In this document: positions 30,861 to 42,973 of the stretch, piece by piece | Position numbering within the stretch: the stretch's first letter is position 1 | Layout of the letters: each line of letters opens with the position of its first letter | Source: Ashinkailepas kermadecensis | Taxonomy: Eukaryota; Arthropoda; Thecostraca; Neolepadidae | Assembly: GCA_034440615.1 (NCBI GenBank) | Contig: JAOTOM010005143.1 | Span: 366,001 to 430,000, forward strand | Length of the DNA: 64,000 bases | Direction of reading: 5' to 3' | Program-made: the position numbers and the translations under genes | Notes under the pieces: generated by a model | Databases searched by the model: none | What the model was told of the DNA's origin: nothing | Seen by the model: only the letters and a program-made list of their open reading frames with translations

Positions 30861-32270
30861 CCCTCAGATCTGTGATTTGGTTGAAGCTAGATTTGATCCC
30901 CAGATCATATCTGGCTTTAGTACGTTGTGGCCCCTCTATTGTTTGATGCAGTGTTTGTGACTTGATCAGTCTTGAACAGTCCAGTCCCACTCGAGACAGT
31001 GTTGATCATTGCCTTCTAGATGAAGAAAAAGTATCCTCCTTGTTCATTCATTGAAACCTACGCCTCCATGTCACGTTGTACATGGATGCAATGGAACTAA
31101 CAAACGCTGTAATAGAGACGAAAATTTAACTAACCCAAACGGTGCATATGTTTTTCTTCCTTTGGATGGCAGGGCTGTGTTGGCATTCGTTGGCATTTTG
31201 TGCAATAAAGTGTGATAAGGTCTTTATCAGATCTCAGACAGATGCAGATGACCTGAAGGTGTGTTTGAGCCAAGTGGTGCTGGGGTTCCAAATTAAAACA
31301 TTTGTGGCTTAATCAGCCAGTCCTACTCCAGTTGGACACTACAGATACACTACAGAAGTGTCTGAGTGGTGATTCTTGAGTGAGTGCCTTCTTGCATATG
31401 GATAATAGGTTGGAATTGTGCACTGCCTTTCACCTGTCACTATGATCTGGGGAAAACCATGTACTCATTCAATGCATGAAAAAATGAACAGTGGTATATG
31501 ACTTAGCCATGTTATTTATTCACTATATCAGAAAATGTATGCACTCCTTTGTTTATGGACATCTATACACTCTATTATATGGCTTCTCGACGTTATACAC
31601 TCCGATATTTTACTGAACCCAATAATTACACTCCCAGTCCAAGACTCCGAAGTAAAAATCCAACACTGGCACACACTGTACCACCATACATAGTGAGCGT
31701 ACATATGAACGGTCTCTTCCTACCGTTCAGCAGCAGAATGTGCATACTTTCTGTATGTACGAGAGGTGCCAGCTGGGGTGGAGTGGAGGCAGATTATGAC
31801 CTCATTTGGCCCTGAAGACATTGACCTGGGGTAATGAAATGTACGCTGCAGCGATTTCACTACAGCCATAACTTATAAAATTAATCCATAATTCATCCAA
31901 ATTCAAGTTTCAGATCTTAGGGTGCTGGAACCCCTCCCCCCCCCCTCGTGGTGAGCATTATGTGACCGGCATGTTGACTGGGGATCTTCTGCACTGCACT
32001 GCACACACAGTAGCATTGCTTGCACTTGAAATGTAACAGAATGTGGTGTGTACAGAACCAGACTTGTTAAACAACTGGATATGTATGCAATGCTTCATGG
32101 GGTCACAAACCCTCACTGTGAGGTAGGTGTATGACCACTTTGGTTAGAAGATACCAAAAGTTGAATGCCGGCAGAAGGTGAGAGGTCTTACGGCAGGGCA
32201 GTGTGAAGCTATCACGGAACCATCTCAGTGGCTCCAGTTCATCAAAATCCCTTTCAATTGTTTCTGGGAC
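30861..32270. other. Unassigned stretch
   Basis: No repeat with copies elsewhere in the window. ORFs of up to 88 codons lack domains. A C-run lies at 31,936-31,946. Confidence 0.3.
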
Positions 32271-32271
32271 A

Positions 32272-32390
32272 GGGGCAGATACAGGGGACACCGGGGGCAT
32301 GTGTCACCAGTGTCCCCTAAAGTTTTTGGCCAGAGTTGCACATTGAAAGAATTCTGAACTTCGGTGCACCTGAATGCCCCCTCAAATTTT
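32272..32390 (+). repeat. Possible isolated hAT-like terminus
   Basis: CAGGGGCAGATACAGGGGAC, then a CACCGGGGGC block. The CAGGGG start and GC-rich subterminus resemble a hAT end. No inverted partner was found downstream, so this is a one-ended call. Confidence 0.35.
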
Positions 32391-32609
32391 GTAGCCAGAA
32401 GCACCTCTCCAGAGACAAAGTTCCACAATGACAATTCCAGAGGATCCAATTCATTGCATGAGTATGCTTTAATCAAGTATTTCCCCTTCTTACCTTCATG
32501 GACAACTATTAGTACATCAAACAACTCATATGTTCTCACCTGGTTAGTGTAAGGTAATCTAAAGTGCAAAATTAAACAATGGCCGACCTTTAACGAGTGT
32601 GTGAGTGGG

Positions 32610-32700
32610 TTAAAATCTTACCAATGCTAAGATTTGAACCCACCACCACCAGTATGGAAAACGGACACCCTAACCAACTACACCAATCGCCAATATGGCA
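32610..32700 (-). mobile_element. Second tRNA-derived SINE type
   Basis: Minus strand: GCGATTGGTGTAGTTGGTTA (A box TGGTGTAGTTGG), then a GGGTGTCCGTTTTCCATAC arm and GTGGGTTCAAATCTTAGC (B box). It differs from the 16085 family in its head and lacks the hairpin tail. Confidence 0.65.
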
Positions 32701-32789
32701 CGGCCAGAAGACGTGATGTAGAGCATGCCGACTGGAAGGATCTTTATTTCCTTGCTGATCTCTGATGAAGTGGGGCATTCTCTTTACAC

Positions 32790-33570
32790 ACCACCTTTTA
32801 AAAATCATTTGAGTCAATAAATCTGTGGTGACATCTTCAAAGCCACTTTCATAAATATGGTGTTCCAAAATAAAATTCCAAATAAATCCCAAAACACCTT
32901 AAAGCACAAATTTACCATTGTTAGTTCATATCTGGATTGTTTTAGTTGAAGCCAACAATGACTTGGAGGGGCCTAATTTGACTAACCAGGGAAGAAATTG
33001 CCACTGAAAACATCCTCATGACAAAATGAACTGCGAATAACAGAACAACTGGTAAAAGAACCACAACACACATTTTTTGGAAAACGCAACGTCACTTCTG
33101 CATGGTTTACCGGCCTGAAACGTAGGCGTTTGTACAATTATGGGACAGACGCGACAAACTATCTTTTAGCCATTTTAGCTTAAAATGCCGGTTGTTGAGG
33201 CGGAATTCGACGACAGTGGACTAGAATACTAACATAAAAACATTTCTACACCGCATACGTTTCTCGATAGTGATGAAACAATGCTGCGTAATTTCGCATT
33301 ATATGTAGATGCGTCCTTTTCATTTCCACTAGATTTGAAGAAACAGATATCGGATGCCTCTTCCACACATACCAGAAAGCACATGATAGCTGAAGTTGAC
33401 CATGCAGAACTCAATAAATGACATCAAAGTCAAATGAAACGCTAATCACCCGAACAAGTAGTATTCATGCGGGTGCCTTACCTTTCATTTTCGAGGAAAA
33501 GTCCCGAACCGAGAACCAACCGCAATGCACACACGCCGCGGCATTCGCCAATGGACGTGGATGCGGGGGA
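32790..33570. other. Unassigned; degenerate TTAGG-family core
   Basis: ATAAATATGGTGTTCCAAAA and CACCTTAAAGCACAAATTTA (32,852-32,925) match the dispersed family. The remainder is unassigned. Confidence 0.4.
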
Positions 33571-33926
33571 GGGGCGCATTCATAAGTACCAAGTGTCACA
33601 AGTACCAAGTTTAATAAGTTCCAAAATATGCCAGATTTGGTTTCATAAGTTCCAAAAGTTGGTTTTCATAACTTCCAAAATACCCGAGTCAGGGTGGATT
33701 CACAAGTACCCAAAGTCATAAGTACCAAAAATAGTTCTGCATTCAACCGCTAGATGACACCGTAAACGCTCATTAGCACCAGAGCTTGCCTGCGTGCCGA
33801 CAGATGACAGGACATGCGCTACAAATTGCTTCAAAATTGTTGCCATTTGTCGTCAGCTAATAAATCACCATAATTCCTATTGACTAAACTTGGTACTTAT
33901 GACTTTTGGTACTTGTGATATGGACC
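33568..33926. mobile_element. MITE with CATAAGTACC termini
   Basis: Left end GGGGCGCATTCATAAGTACC and right end, read inward, GGGTCCATATCACAAGTACC match at about 14 of 20 positions. ATGCGGG lies just outside both ends (33,561 and 33,927), a possible 7-bp duplication. Inside the ends, AAGTACCAA/AAGTTCCAA repeats at 15-20 bp spacing. No ORF. Confidence 0.65.
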
Positions 33927-33929
33927 CAT

Positions 33930-34640
33930 GCGGGATTGCGCGGGACGTGGACGGTCGGTCAAGTTGTTCCGAGCCTGTGACGTAACGAAGGCGATACACG
34001 GCAGCACTTGGCGTGCATCTCAAGCCAAAACGGGCAATATTTGCCACATCTTTACGTAGGCAATTTCAATTGTACATAGGCAAATTTGACATCATGGAAT
34101 GCCTGAAGAATTCTGCATACGAATCCGGATCATTTTTACTTGTATCACCCTGAAAAAGTAAGTTCCCTTGCCGGTAAACGAGGACACTACACGACGCTGG
34201 CCGGCCACCTCCCGGAGGGCGGGGCTTAATTGGTTGTCATGACGACCGGCTGGCACTCAAGGTCGACCGTACGTGGAGCCTGGATCTAAAAGAAAGTTGC
34301 CGCTAAATTAAATTGAACGTTCTTTCTTCATTCTTTGCACCGGCTGCCTCATGCCATTCTGTATTCTCGTGTCAGATGAACACAGGAGAAAGGAAAGCAT
34401 ATCATATTATCATATCACCATATGCTCATTTCTAAGGCAAGGTTTATTTTAGCAGAATACTCAGTGGCGTAGAAAATTAACAAGTTATATTTAGAGATGT
34501 GCTTCACCATTGATGACCATTTCGTCGTGAAGTATGGCATTATCCTGTGGGTGTTGCATGCATGAAAAGATGGTCCAAAAATAATCATGCCCCTCCCCCT
34601 CCCGAACTAAGATCCACGCTAAACATTTCAAATGTGTTTT
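33930..34640. other. Unassigned stretch
   Basis: GC-rich patch at 34,180-34,280 and CAGTGGCGTAGAAAATTAAC at 34,463, a sequence like other DNA-transposon ends here. No gene was recognised. Confidence 0.3.
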
Positions 34641-35230
34641 TTTCTCACTTTTATATGTTTTTAAAAAAGGAATAGGCTAGGTTAGGTTAGGTTTTGTTAC
34701 ATTTTTTCCTTTATGAAACAGCGTTTATTGCTATATCATCTACCTAACTCTAAACTTTGCTGGTGTTATTTTGCTTGCCAACTGAAAAGTAAGCATTTGC
34801 AGTGGAAATGAGGGGTCACGTCATCTTAATCACATCTATACATGTTGAAGTGTGAAAAACCCAAAATTTCATATAACACCTTGAAGCACACATTTACCTT
34901 CTTAAAATAGTTAAGATGATTTGATAACTTATTTCTGACATGGATGGATACTTTTCCAGTTGGCAAGGAATGTAATAAGGAAAGGATTTCAGTGGGGTAA
35001 TATATAATGAGGAATAATGCAACATGTCGAAAATGAATAACTTAGCACAACCCAACCTGACATAGCCTGGCCTTTATTTTTTTCAAACAAAATTACTTTA
35101 ATAATTTCCAAAAACAGAATGTTCTAAAAATGAAATTAGAAAACCGTACCAAATCTGGCCAAATTCTTCACTTTTACACATAAAAAACATGTCATTAACT
35201 CACCTCATATCTAAACTAAATTGCAATAAT
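34640..35230. repeat. TTAGG-tract family copy pair
   Basis: GGCTAGGTTAGGTTAGG (34,675) and the core (AACTGAAAAGTAAGCATTTG, GAAATGAGGGGTCACGTCAT), then a reverse copy (TTTTCCAGTTGGCAAGG, 34,953) to ACCCAACCTGACATAGCCTGG. Confidence 0.7.
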
Positions 35231-35297
35231 GTTATTGCAATAATGTAAAGCATACTGTTACTGAATATTGCAGGATCAGATCCAGGAGACAGACAGA

Positions 35298-37238
35298 CCC
35301 TAGTGGAAAAATCCTACAGGATTGTCCTGCACAATTGTGCAGGACAGCGTCTTGAAGGATCCTACAGGATTCTGTGTGAGATATTGATACAGGGATACTA
35401 CAGGATCTTGCACATAAATCCTACAGGATCCTGCACATAAATCCTGTAGGATCCTGCATATAAATCCTGCAGGATCCTGCAGGATCCTTCACATAGATCC
35501 TGTCGGATTCAGAACTGTTCTGCATGATCCTTCACATAAATCATGCAGGATCCTTCACATAAATCCTGCAGGATCCTTCACATAAATCTTGCAGGATCCT
35601 TCACATAAATCCTGTAGGATCTAGGGCTGTCCTGCAGGATTTTGCGCATAAATCCTGCAGAATCCTTCACATAAATCCTGTCATATCCAGGACTGTCCTG
35701 CATGATCCTGCACATACATCCTGCCTGATCCACTGCAGCGCCTAGGTGCGTGGGCAGGCGTAGGATCTGGGAAAGCCACCAGGGAGAAGAGGTACCATGG
35801 TGATGGCAGGTAATGGATGACAGGTACCGTGGTAGTGTTCAGGTAATGGAGGAAAGGTAATGCTGGTTAGTTTGAAGCCAGGGAGGAACTGTTGCCAATT
35901 GACACCCATGAAGTGTGCTATCTGATCGGCACCTCCACCTAAGCGTGGTCGACCACCAGAGAGATGATCCCAGAGACACGAGATGGGACATTTATTCAGC
36001 GTTTTTTTTTGCTTTGCTCAGCGCATGCCGGCACAATAGGTAACCGAACTGTTGAAGCCTGAAACCTAGTTATTACATTGAAGAACGAAGATGTCGAAAA
36101 GTACATGCATTTGTGAAAGCGTACAGGTCAGTCAGTTGAGTGAAGTAGACAGTTATTATGGCAGATGTTTATTGGACACAGAGCATTAGAGATAAGCAGA
36201 GAAACAAGCAATAATTGACATGGTTAAGCACGATTAATGACACTGTCATCTTACATCCAAGGGTGAACCTTATGTACACCACATCATCTAAAGATGGCAG
36301 CACTCGCGCACAGCAGTCGACCGGCAAGCATGCTGGTGTTCTCACTCGCGCTCCACTACACCACAACTGTCCTGTAGGATCCTGCATGATCTGTCACATA
36401 AATCCAGTACATCCAGGGCTGTCCTGCAGGATCATGCACATAAATCCTGCAGAACCCTTCACATAAATCCTGTCAGATCCAGGGCTGTCCTGCATGATCC
36501 TGCACATAAATCCTGCAGGATCCTTCACATAAATCCTGTCGCATCTAGGGCTGTCCTGCAAGATTCTTTACACTAATCCTGTTGGATCCATGACCATCCT
36601 GCAGGGTCCTGCATATAAATTGAATGGGAGCCTACAGGATCCTGTGGTGTCCTGCATATAAATCCTATAGGGTCCTGCACATAAATCCTGCACGTTCCTG
36701 AACATAAATCCTACAGGGTCCTGCACATAAATTTTGCTGGATCCTGCATGTGAATCACACAGCATCCTGTACCTGATTTGTACAAGACCCTTAATGGTTT
36801 TGTAAAGGATCTTGCATGATTATTGTCAGAATTCTGCACAATCAACCACATGATCATGTACAGTAGCCATGCACTCAAACCTTCTCGGAAGGGCGCCTCT
36901 TCCCGGCCGAAGGGGCGCCAGCTTCCATGGGGCGGGAGCACATGCTCCCAGCTCCCCTCCCTAGATATGTCACTGATAACTGCATCACATCAAACCTTTA
37001 AGACGGACCTGAATAGATATCTGTAAAATCCTGCAGGACAATCATGCATGTCATTGGAATCCTGCAGGACAGTCATGCACGACATTACAATCCTGTAGGA
37101 CAGCTTTCTATATTTCTCAAATCCTGCAGGGTTGTCCTGCAGGATCGCATGTCTGTGCAGGAGTGTCTGCGGAAATGTACAGGATCCTGTAGGATCGTGG
37201 GGATTTTCTGAGAATCCTGTAGGACTTTTTCACTAGGG
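35298..37238. mobile_element. TIR element filled with palindromic minisatellite
   Basis: Left CCCTAGTGGAAAAATCCTAC and right, read inward, CCCTAGTGAAAAAGTCCTAC, continuing AGGATT in both, give a TIR of about 26 bp with two mismatches. The interior is a degenerate unit of about 23 bp, ATCCTGCAGGATCC-T-CACATAA, in which ATCCTGCAGGAT is itself a palindrome. It is interrupted at 35,735-36,360 by an LTR-like insert and at about 36,870-37,020 by a GC-rich piece. No transposase and no clear target duplication. Confidence 0.75.
35735..36360 (-). mobile_element. LTR-like insert (possible solo LTR)
   Basis: It breaks the palindromic minisatellite. Minus strand starts TGTAGTGGAGCGCGAGTGAG and carries CCAATAAACATCTGCC (polyA-signal type) about 200 nt in, with GGCTTCAACA about 310 nt in. 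TG...CA ends with an internal AATAAA fit a retrotransposon LTR plus leader sequence. No coding part or second LTR was seen. Confidence 0.4.
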
Positions 37239-37239
37239 C

Positions 37240-39190
37240 AGTGAGCAGTGTCCCAATGGATACAAGACATCCCTCCAGGGCAATGATAAATAATTCATGA
37301 AATAGGGTTAAATGTGTCACTTCCTGGACACTGAATATACATGTTGCCAGGAGTCATGTCAACATTTTGCCTCTTGATTTGCATTTATGAGGTCTCCATG
37401 CCTAACAGTCTCCGCGTCTAACATACTTCATGTATTAGCATCATGAATATGCTCATCATTTTGGATTGCTATGTACAAACATTTGTAGTACAATTCCATG
37501 CAAGAGGATTATATATGATATGACCTGCTATGCAATACTATTCGTTGATAGCATGGTATTGTTATCATCATATCACTATCAAACACATTGCTAAATAATA
37601 GCTTTTCATTAGGTGTGAGATGCCGAAAACAAGCATCATAGGATGTAGAAATTTGTCATGGAAATGATATCGCTGAAAAGTTCTTCTAACTATTTTAATG
37701 ATAAAGATAAAAACCTATGCTTACCAGCTGATAGTGTATGACAGACCACATCATTGGTTATTATTTTACCTGGAATTGTGTTGAGAGATCTTTACGTAGC
37801 ATGGTCTGCAATAGTGAACATAATCACTCATCAACAAGATACTGTTAGAAATTAGTTATGAAGATATAAAGACTCATCAAGAAGCATGATGTCAATACTT
37901 CTTTGGAAGGGATGTTGATTCAGTGTTCAGAAAGTGGTATATTCCACCCTAGTCCACTAATAATTTATTACTGATCAAACCGGTATTTCTACATTAGTTG
38001 TCTCCTAAAATAAAGCAAAAGGAATTCATACCTATAAATTAATACTCTTATGAATATTCTGTTGGGCCTAAATTTAGCTGCTAGGACTTCACACTGTTTT
38101 GAACAACTTGCTTGTATGACAAAAGTTGACATCCTTCTGTACTTGTTTAAACATCGCATGCCAAATTAAAAACCATTGTTTTAATACTGTGCTCCAAGTG
38201 AACCCCCACCTTTATATTTCCAGCCATATGCTCCCCTACAAAACTCTTGAATGCATAACTTCCAACATATATCAACAGTGTGTCCAAATTAGCTCAGTTA
38301 TAATTCACTCGCTCAGTCAGGAGGTAAATAAAATAATTTATCTGTGGAGAGTTTGTGATAGCCAATGGAAATCAGACTACATTCAGCTGAGTCCTTACCT
38401 CAAAAGAAACCCAACATAAGATTTTAGGGACTATACTCTTCAGGACTTGAATTATATTTCAATATGGAATTGTTTTCACATCTTGGCCACAGCACCTAAA
38501 ATCATGAATGACTGTTTCTAAATAAGCTTTTTCCATGACATTTACCAATTGCCTTTGATCCTCTTAATTCTTCAAAAATAAATGCCACTATGCCATCCAC
38601 AACCAGTTGCACCTCACCCCTAATTGCTGCACCAGTTGCACCAACAAGATCTTGTTATTTGCAGTAATTTGCTGTTTGGGAACTGAGTTGCATGATTATT
38701 TTAATTTCCGTTGAATCATCATCCAGTTTTTATGATATAGGGTCCAGGGATGCCATTTTCAGGACATCATTTGGGGACCAGTCCTTGGGAAAAGGGGCAG
38801 AACGAAATTAATGGAAAGGCACACTATTGCAATATTTGAAATAATTGAGATAATATATTGATATAATTGAATAATTTGAATTTCACATAATTTGAAATAA
38901 TGGAGGAAATTTCTAAAATATGGAGAAGACTCTCACATCCCCTCAAATAAAGAACCCAACACCCATGCTGCAAATGCATACAACCGTGGATACATGGTTT
39001 TGGAGGATTGTGATTAATCAACAAATGAGTGTTTATGTAACAAATGGCAAAAACTGAATGAAAAGTCCTAAGTATGAACATGGACCCTTTCTATGTTTCT
39101 TGACAATGCAGCATCGGGATTGATGTATATGATTAGTTGTACATGTATCCGAAGACAAGCTACCTTCTCTTATTCTCACACCCTAAACAC
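37240..39190. other. Unassigned AT-rich stretch
   Basis: No repeat shared with the rest of the window was recognised. ORFs of 85-97 codons (38,126-38,419 +, 38,824-39,081 -) lack known motifs. Confidence 0.3.
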
Positions 39191-39330
39191 GCAACGAAAA
39201 GGAAATCCGCACGTAAGTACTTACCTAGCCGGAAACCCGCTACTCCAAATCAACCGATTCGCGATGTCAAGTATTTGTCGCATCTGCGGCGAAATCGTGA
39301 ATTGTCAGGGAAATGCTAGATTTAGCATAT
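39190..39330. other. CpG patch with possible gene start
   Basis: Plus strand: ATG at 39,264 begins MSSICRICGEIVNCQGNAR, which has a C-x2-C like the start of a ZAD-type zinc finger, but no following donor was found. Minus strand: GGTTTCCGGCTAG|GTAAGTAC (39,229-39,215) is a strong donor. A bidirectional promoter is possible; the evidence is thin. Confidence 0.22.
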
Positions 39331-39894
39331 TCTACTATATGTTTTTTATTCAGACAGATATGCATACCATTCAGATATAATATCCTATATTATGGCATAT
39401 GACGTTACCAAGCCCAAGAGATACTAGATCTGAAAACCTACTAAACTTGGGTGTACCTGTTGTTTAATATAATCTGCGTGGATGCGCGGCGATAGCGCGA
39501 GAAGGTGGATTGGTCTACTCTGTTGCCGTGATTTGATTCCACACTCATCCTCCAAAACTGCTGAATCGAATTTCATGAACCTTTCACTAATTGACGCGGC
39601 ATAGTGGATATACTAAGTACTTTTCAATATAGTGACCTTGAAATTTGCTTACGGTTACCCAAAAAATACGTAAAACTGTTTTCAGTAGTTGTCACGCCAC
39701 GCTCATGCTGCTCATGCTGTTGAATGGAATTCAATATGACCATGACCAATCCACGTGGCGTATGCTTTGAGCTTTTTAATGTGCTCTTCTTGTCATTGGG
39801 TTACCAAGAATACATACAACTGATTTGAAGGCTGATAAATAGTTTGAAGCATTTTGTGCGACCTTAACACCAAGCCAAGGTCGACCTATTTGTG

Positions 39895-40529
39895 TACCAA
39901 GTACCTATATCGACTCTCCTGTTTCCTGCCACGGATACCAACCGCACCATGCTGGAACAGTACCTCCTGGACTACTACCGCTCCAGCAAGTTCAACGAAT
40001 GCGATCACCAACCTCTTCCGCCGATGGAGGGACTCCCCATGAAGCTGATGGTGGATGCCGATGCCGAGCCGATTGCGCACCACACTCCTGTGCCGGTGCC
40101 GCTCCACTAGCACGACGAAGTCAAGGCCGGTCTTGACTGTGGCGTCCAGTTTGGTGTACTGGAGCCAGTGCCTGTTGGTGAACCCGTCACATGGTGCCAT
40201 TTAATGGTGGTACGCGCCAAGAGAGACGGCACACCCGCCGCGCTGTCGACTTTCAGACGTTCAACCGGCAAGCCACTCGGGAGACACACCACACCCTCTC
40301 ACCGTTCCACCAGGCCCGCTCTGTATCATCGAGCACGAAAAAGACTGTGTTCGGTGCCTGGAATGGATATCACAGCGTCCCCATTCGTCCGGAAGACCGC
40401 CATCTGACAACCTTCATCACCCCATGGGGTCGCTATCGGTACAAAACAGCCCCGCAGGGCTGCATTTCCTCGGGCGATGGGTGTACTCGGCGATACGACG
40501 ATATCGTGTCCCACATCCCGCACAAGACG
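39895..40529 (+). pseudogene. Gypsy copy 2, N-terminal half of RT
   Basis: Homologous to the reverse complement of 18,640-18,050. Readable blocks are LPPMEGLPMKLMVDADAEP, then, after an in-frame TAG, VPVGEPVTWCHLMVVRAKRD, a shifted RRAVDFQTFNRQATR and FGAWNGYHSVPIRPEDRHL. It stops at CCGCACAAGACG (40,518-40,529), where the LINE begins, and resumes at 48,341. Confidence 0.88.
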
Positions 40530-41085
40530 CCCCCCCCCCCCCGACGAGGCACCACATTTCCGTGGTGGTGGGGGGGGGAGGATTGCGTGCCCCAATGATC
40601 CGGCTCCCATTTACTGGACAGACTAAGAGTGCCTCACTCGTCCTTCCATCCATACGCTCCCATTCCAATGCCCATCTCATCTCAGCAGCCATGTTGAGCC
40701 CCGTCGCACGGTGCTAGTTGCCACGGGGGACCAACACGCCTCTTTGGTCCCGATATCCCGGAGGAGCGGGCGAGCCCGTAGGGCCCCATACGGGTCAAGT
40801 GGCTGGTCGCCTCGGGCCCGTAACCTGGGTTGTTTCCCAGTGTCTGCCGGCCCGGACGGCTGGGGTCAAGGGGTGGGCGGCGCTGGATCCCGGTCGGGGT
40901 GGTGGGTCTCTGTCTCCCGGCCGGGTGATGGCGTCGTCTGCTCCGTATAACTCCGCGGACGTCTGGTGTCCTCCCGCTTGCAGGGCACAGGCGTCCCCCA
41001 GTAGGGCCCCAGTGTGGTGGGACGTCTGCGGGGCAGAAACACACACATATTATATGGCAACCACAAACACAAAAACAACTCTCCT
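40530..41085 (+). promoter_or_regulatory. LINE 5' UTR / internal promoter region
   Basis: GC-rich, non-coding, starting with a C13 run and followed by a G9 run at 40,569. LINE 5' UTRs usually hold the internal promoter; no motif can be named here. Confidence 0.55.
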
Positions 41086-41086
41086 G

Positions 41087-42850
41087 TTCCCTCTAGTACG
41101 GGACAGACCAGTCGAAATGCTAGTCTTCCCGAGCCCCATATTCTTATTATGAAGTCACTAGAAGAAGGAAAAAGTATTTCCTCGCTCACACCATTTCAAA
41201 GAAAGGAAACATGCGACAGGCTCGGTATGATATTGAGGTGTCAAAAGCTTAGAGACGGTGGCCTGAAGGGGAATTCAAGACTACAGATAACGCAAAGAGG
41301 GCGATGGAAGCTACTGAATTAAAATATACTCTACGAAATGAAAGCAGCAGGCGAACGGTCACGATAAATATCGAAGTTCTTCCCCACAACACGAAACATT
41401 TATAAAAAGGCGTCATAAGCTGCTATGATTTGAGGGACGTGTCAGACGCTGACATTGTGGATGGCCTGGCAGAGTGGGGAGTGGTAGAGACGCGTAGGAT
41501 CACGATTAGGAAAGGGCAAGAAGCACAACGAACTGACAACTTCATATTAACATTCCGCACGACTGATCTCCCCGAGTTCATCAACGTCGGATACGTTCGC
41601 GTAAAGGTTCGTGTATTTGTTCCCAACCCGATGACATGTTTCCGGTGTTCACGTTTTGAATATACTTCTCAGCACTGTAGAAATTGTGAAGCATGTGGAA
41701 GATGTGGTTCAACGGAGCATGTTAGAGACAAATGCGAAGCGGAGAGCCCAAACTGTTCTAATTGTGGCGCCAACCAAAAACCACACACTGCTTATGACCG
41801 TTCTTGCCCTATTTTTCTGAAAGAGAAGGAGATAGTTGCAATTAAATTTTCCAAGAAGATCACATTTCGGGAGGCGCGTGAGTTTTATGACGCAGCTCAC
41901 CCGAGGGTGTCGCATGCAACAAAGTCACAGCCTAACTCCATAACCACACAACATACTCGCAAGAAAACTCTGGTAACCCCCGAACATGTAGAGCCCGACA
42001 TGTCCTCTGAGCTGATTGCCCAGCTGACGACTCCGCTGCAGTCTTTTGGAGTGCACATGTCGTCGCATGAGAGGCGAGGTCATCCAGCCCAACACGTCGA
42101 CGAGACTACAGAGGTCCCACCCTCCACGAGGGGATCCCTCGTTCGCCCATCTTCGGCCACTTCTCAATCAATCCTCGACGGTGGAGAGTTCAAAGGTCTG
42201 GTTCAAAGGTCCAAGAGGCCTTCTCGGTTCCTTCCACCCAATCCGAACCCCTCCCATCTACCTCATCACCTACCTCCAAGTCCCCACCTTCAACGTTCCA
42301 TCCTCGCTACACCCTCCTCTCGTCTCCCATACGCCCCAGCACCACCTCCAAATCCATCCTCTCCACCTCCTCCCTACCTGAACCTTCTCCCATTCCCGTG
42401 AGTCAGGCCTCACCCCCACCCTCGATTTCCACTTCCGCACCTACATCGCCACCCCGAGACAGCCAACGACCAATCAAATTCCCCGATCTGCACTATCAAG
42501 AAGCCGAGAGACGCGCCCGTGAGGAAAAACGAGCGCGGCTCGCTCAGATGGAGAGGGCCCGCGAGAAAAGCCGCCATGGAGCCGAGAACGCTCCACAACG
42601 GAGGTCGGCCTCCCCATCGCCACGACGGCGAGTGGAGGGACCGGCTCCATCTGTCAGTGAGATGGGCCCTCCCCCCGCCTCTACCCTGATGGGGCCCCAG
42701 AACCGAGGCCTGCCACCATCGGACTCTCCACCAGGGGAAGGGTCACCACGTTTCCGCCCAAGGACTCAGTCCCCTGGGCCGAGTCGGCTTGAAGCTTATG
42801 GGTTGCCAGCGGTCCCATCTCTGGGGCGGAGGACGCAGCCCGAAACTTGA
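41087..42850 (+). pseudogene. LINE ORF1 (gag-like, zinc knuckles)
   Basis: Start region FLIMKSLEEGKSISSLTPFQ-type (HILIMKSLEEGKSISSLTPF at about 41,138), then after a frameshift EVLPHNTKHL, a stop (TAA near 41,404), and the long frame 41,430-42,401. The latter has VVETRRITIRKG, then CFRCSRFEYTSQHC, CGRCGSTEHVRDKC and CSNCGANQKPHTAYDRSC, the CCHC knuckle series of ORF1 proteins, followed by FLKEKEIVAIKF-type and a proline-rich tail. A shifted frame (42,398-42,850) continues the Ser/Pro/Arg-rich C-terminus. It would bind LINE RNA. Confidence 0.88.
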
Positions 42851-42973
42851 TGGCGAGTTGTTTTTATATCATGACCACACCTAATTTCCGCACTATAGTC
42901 AACTCTAGTCCACCACGGCACATTTGCCTTTTAAACTGTTTTAGTAACTAACTCGATGACTCCATTCGTTTTA

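Noticed and set aside
32225..32569. 114-codon minus-strand ORF
   Set aside because: It overlaps a CAGGGG transposon-like end and shows no domain or splice context.
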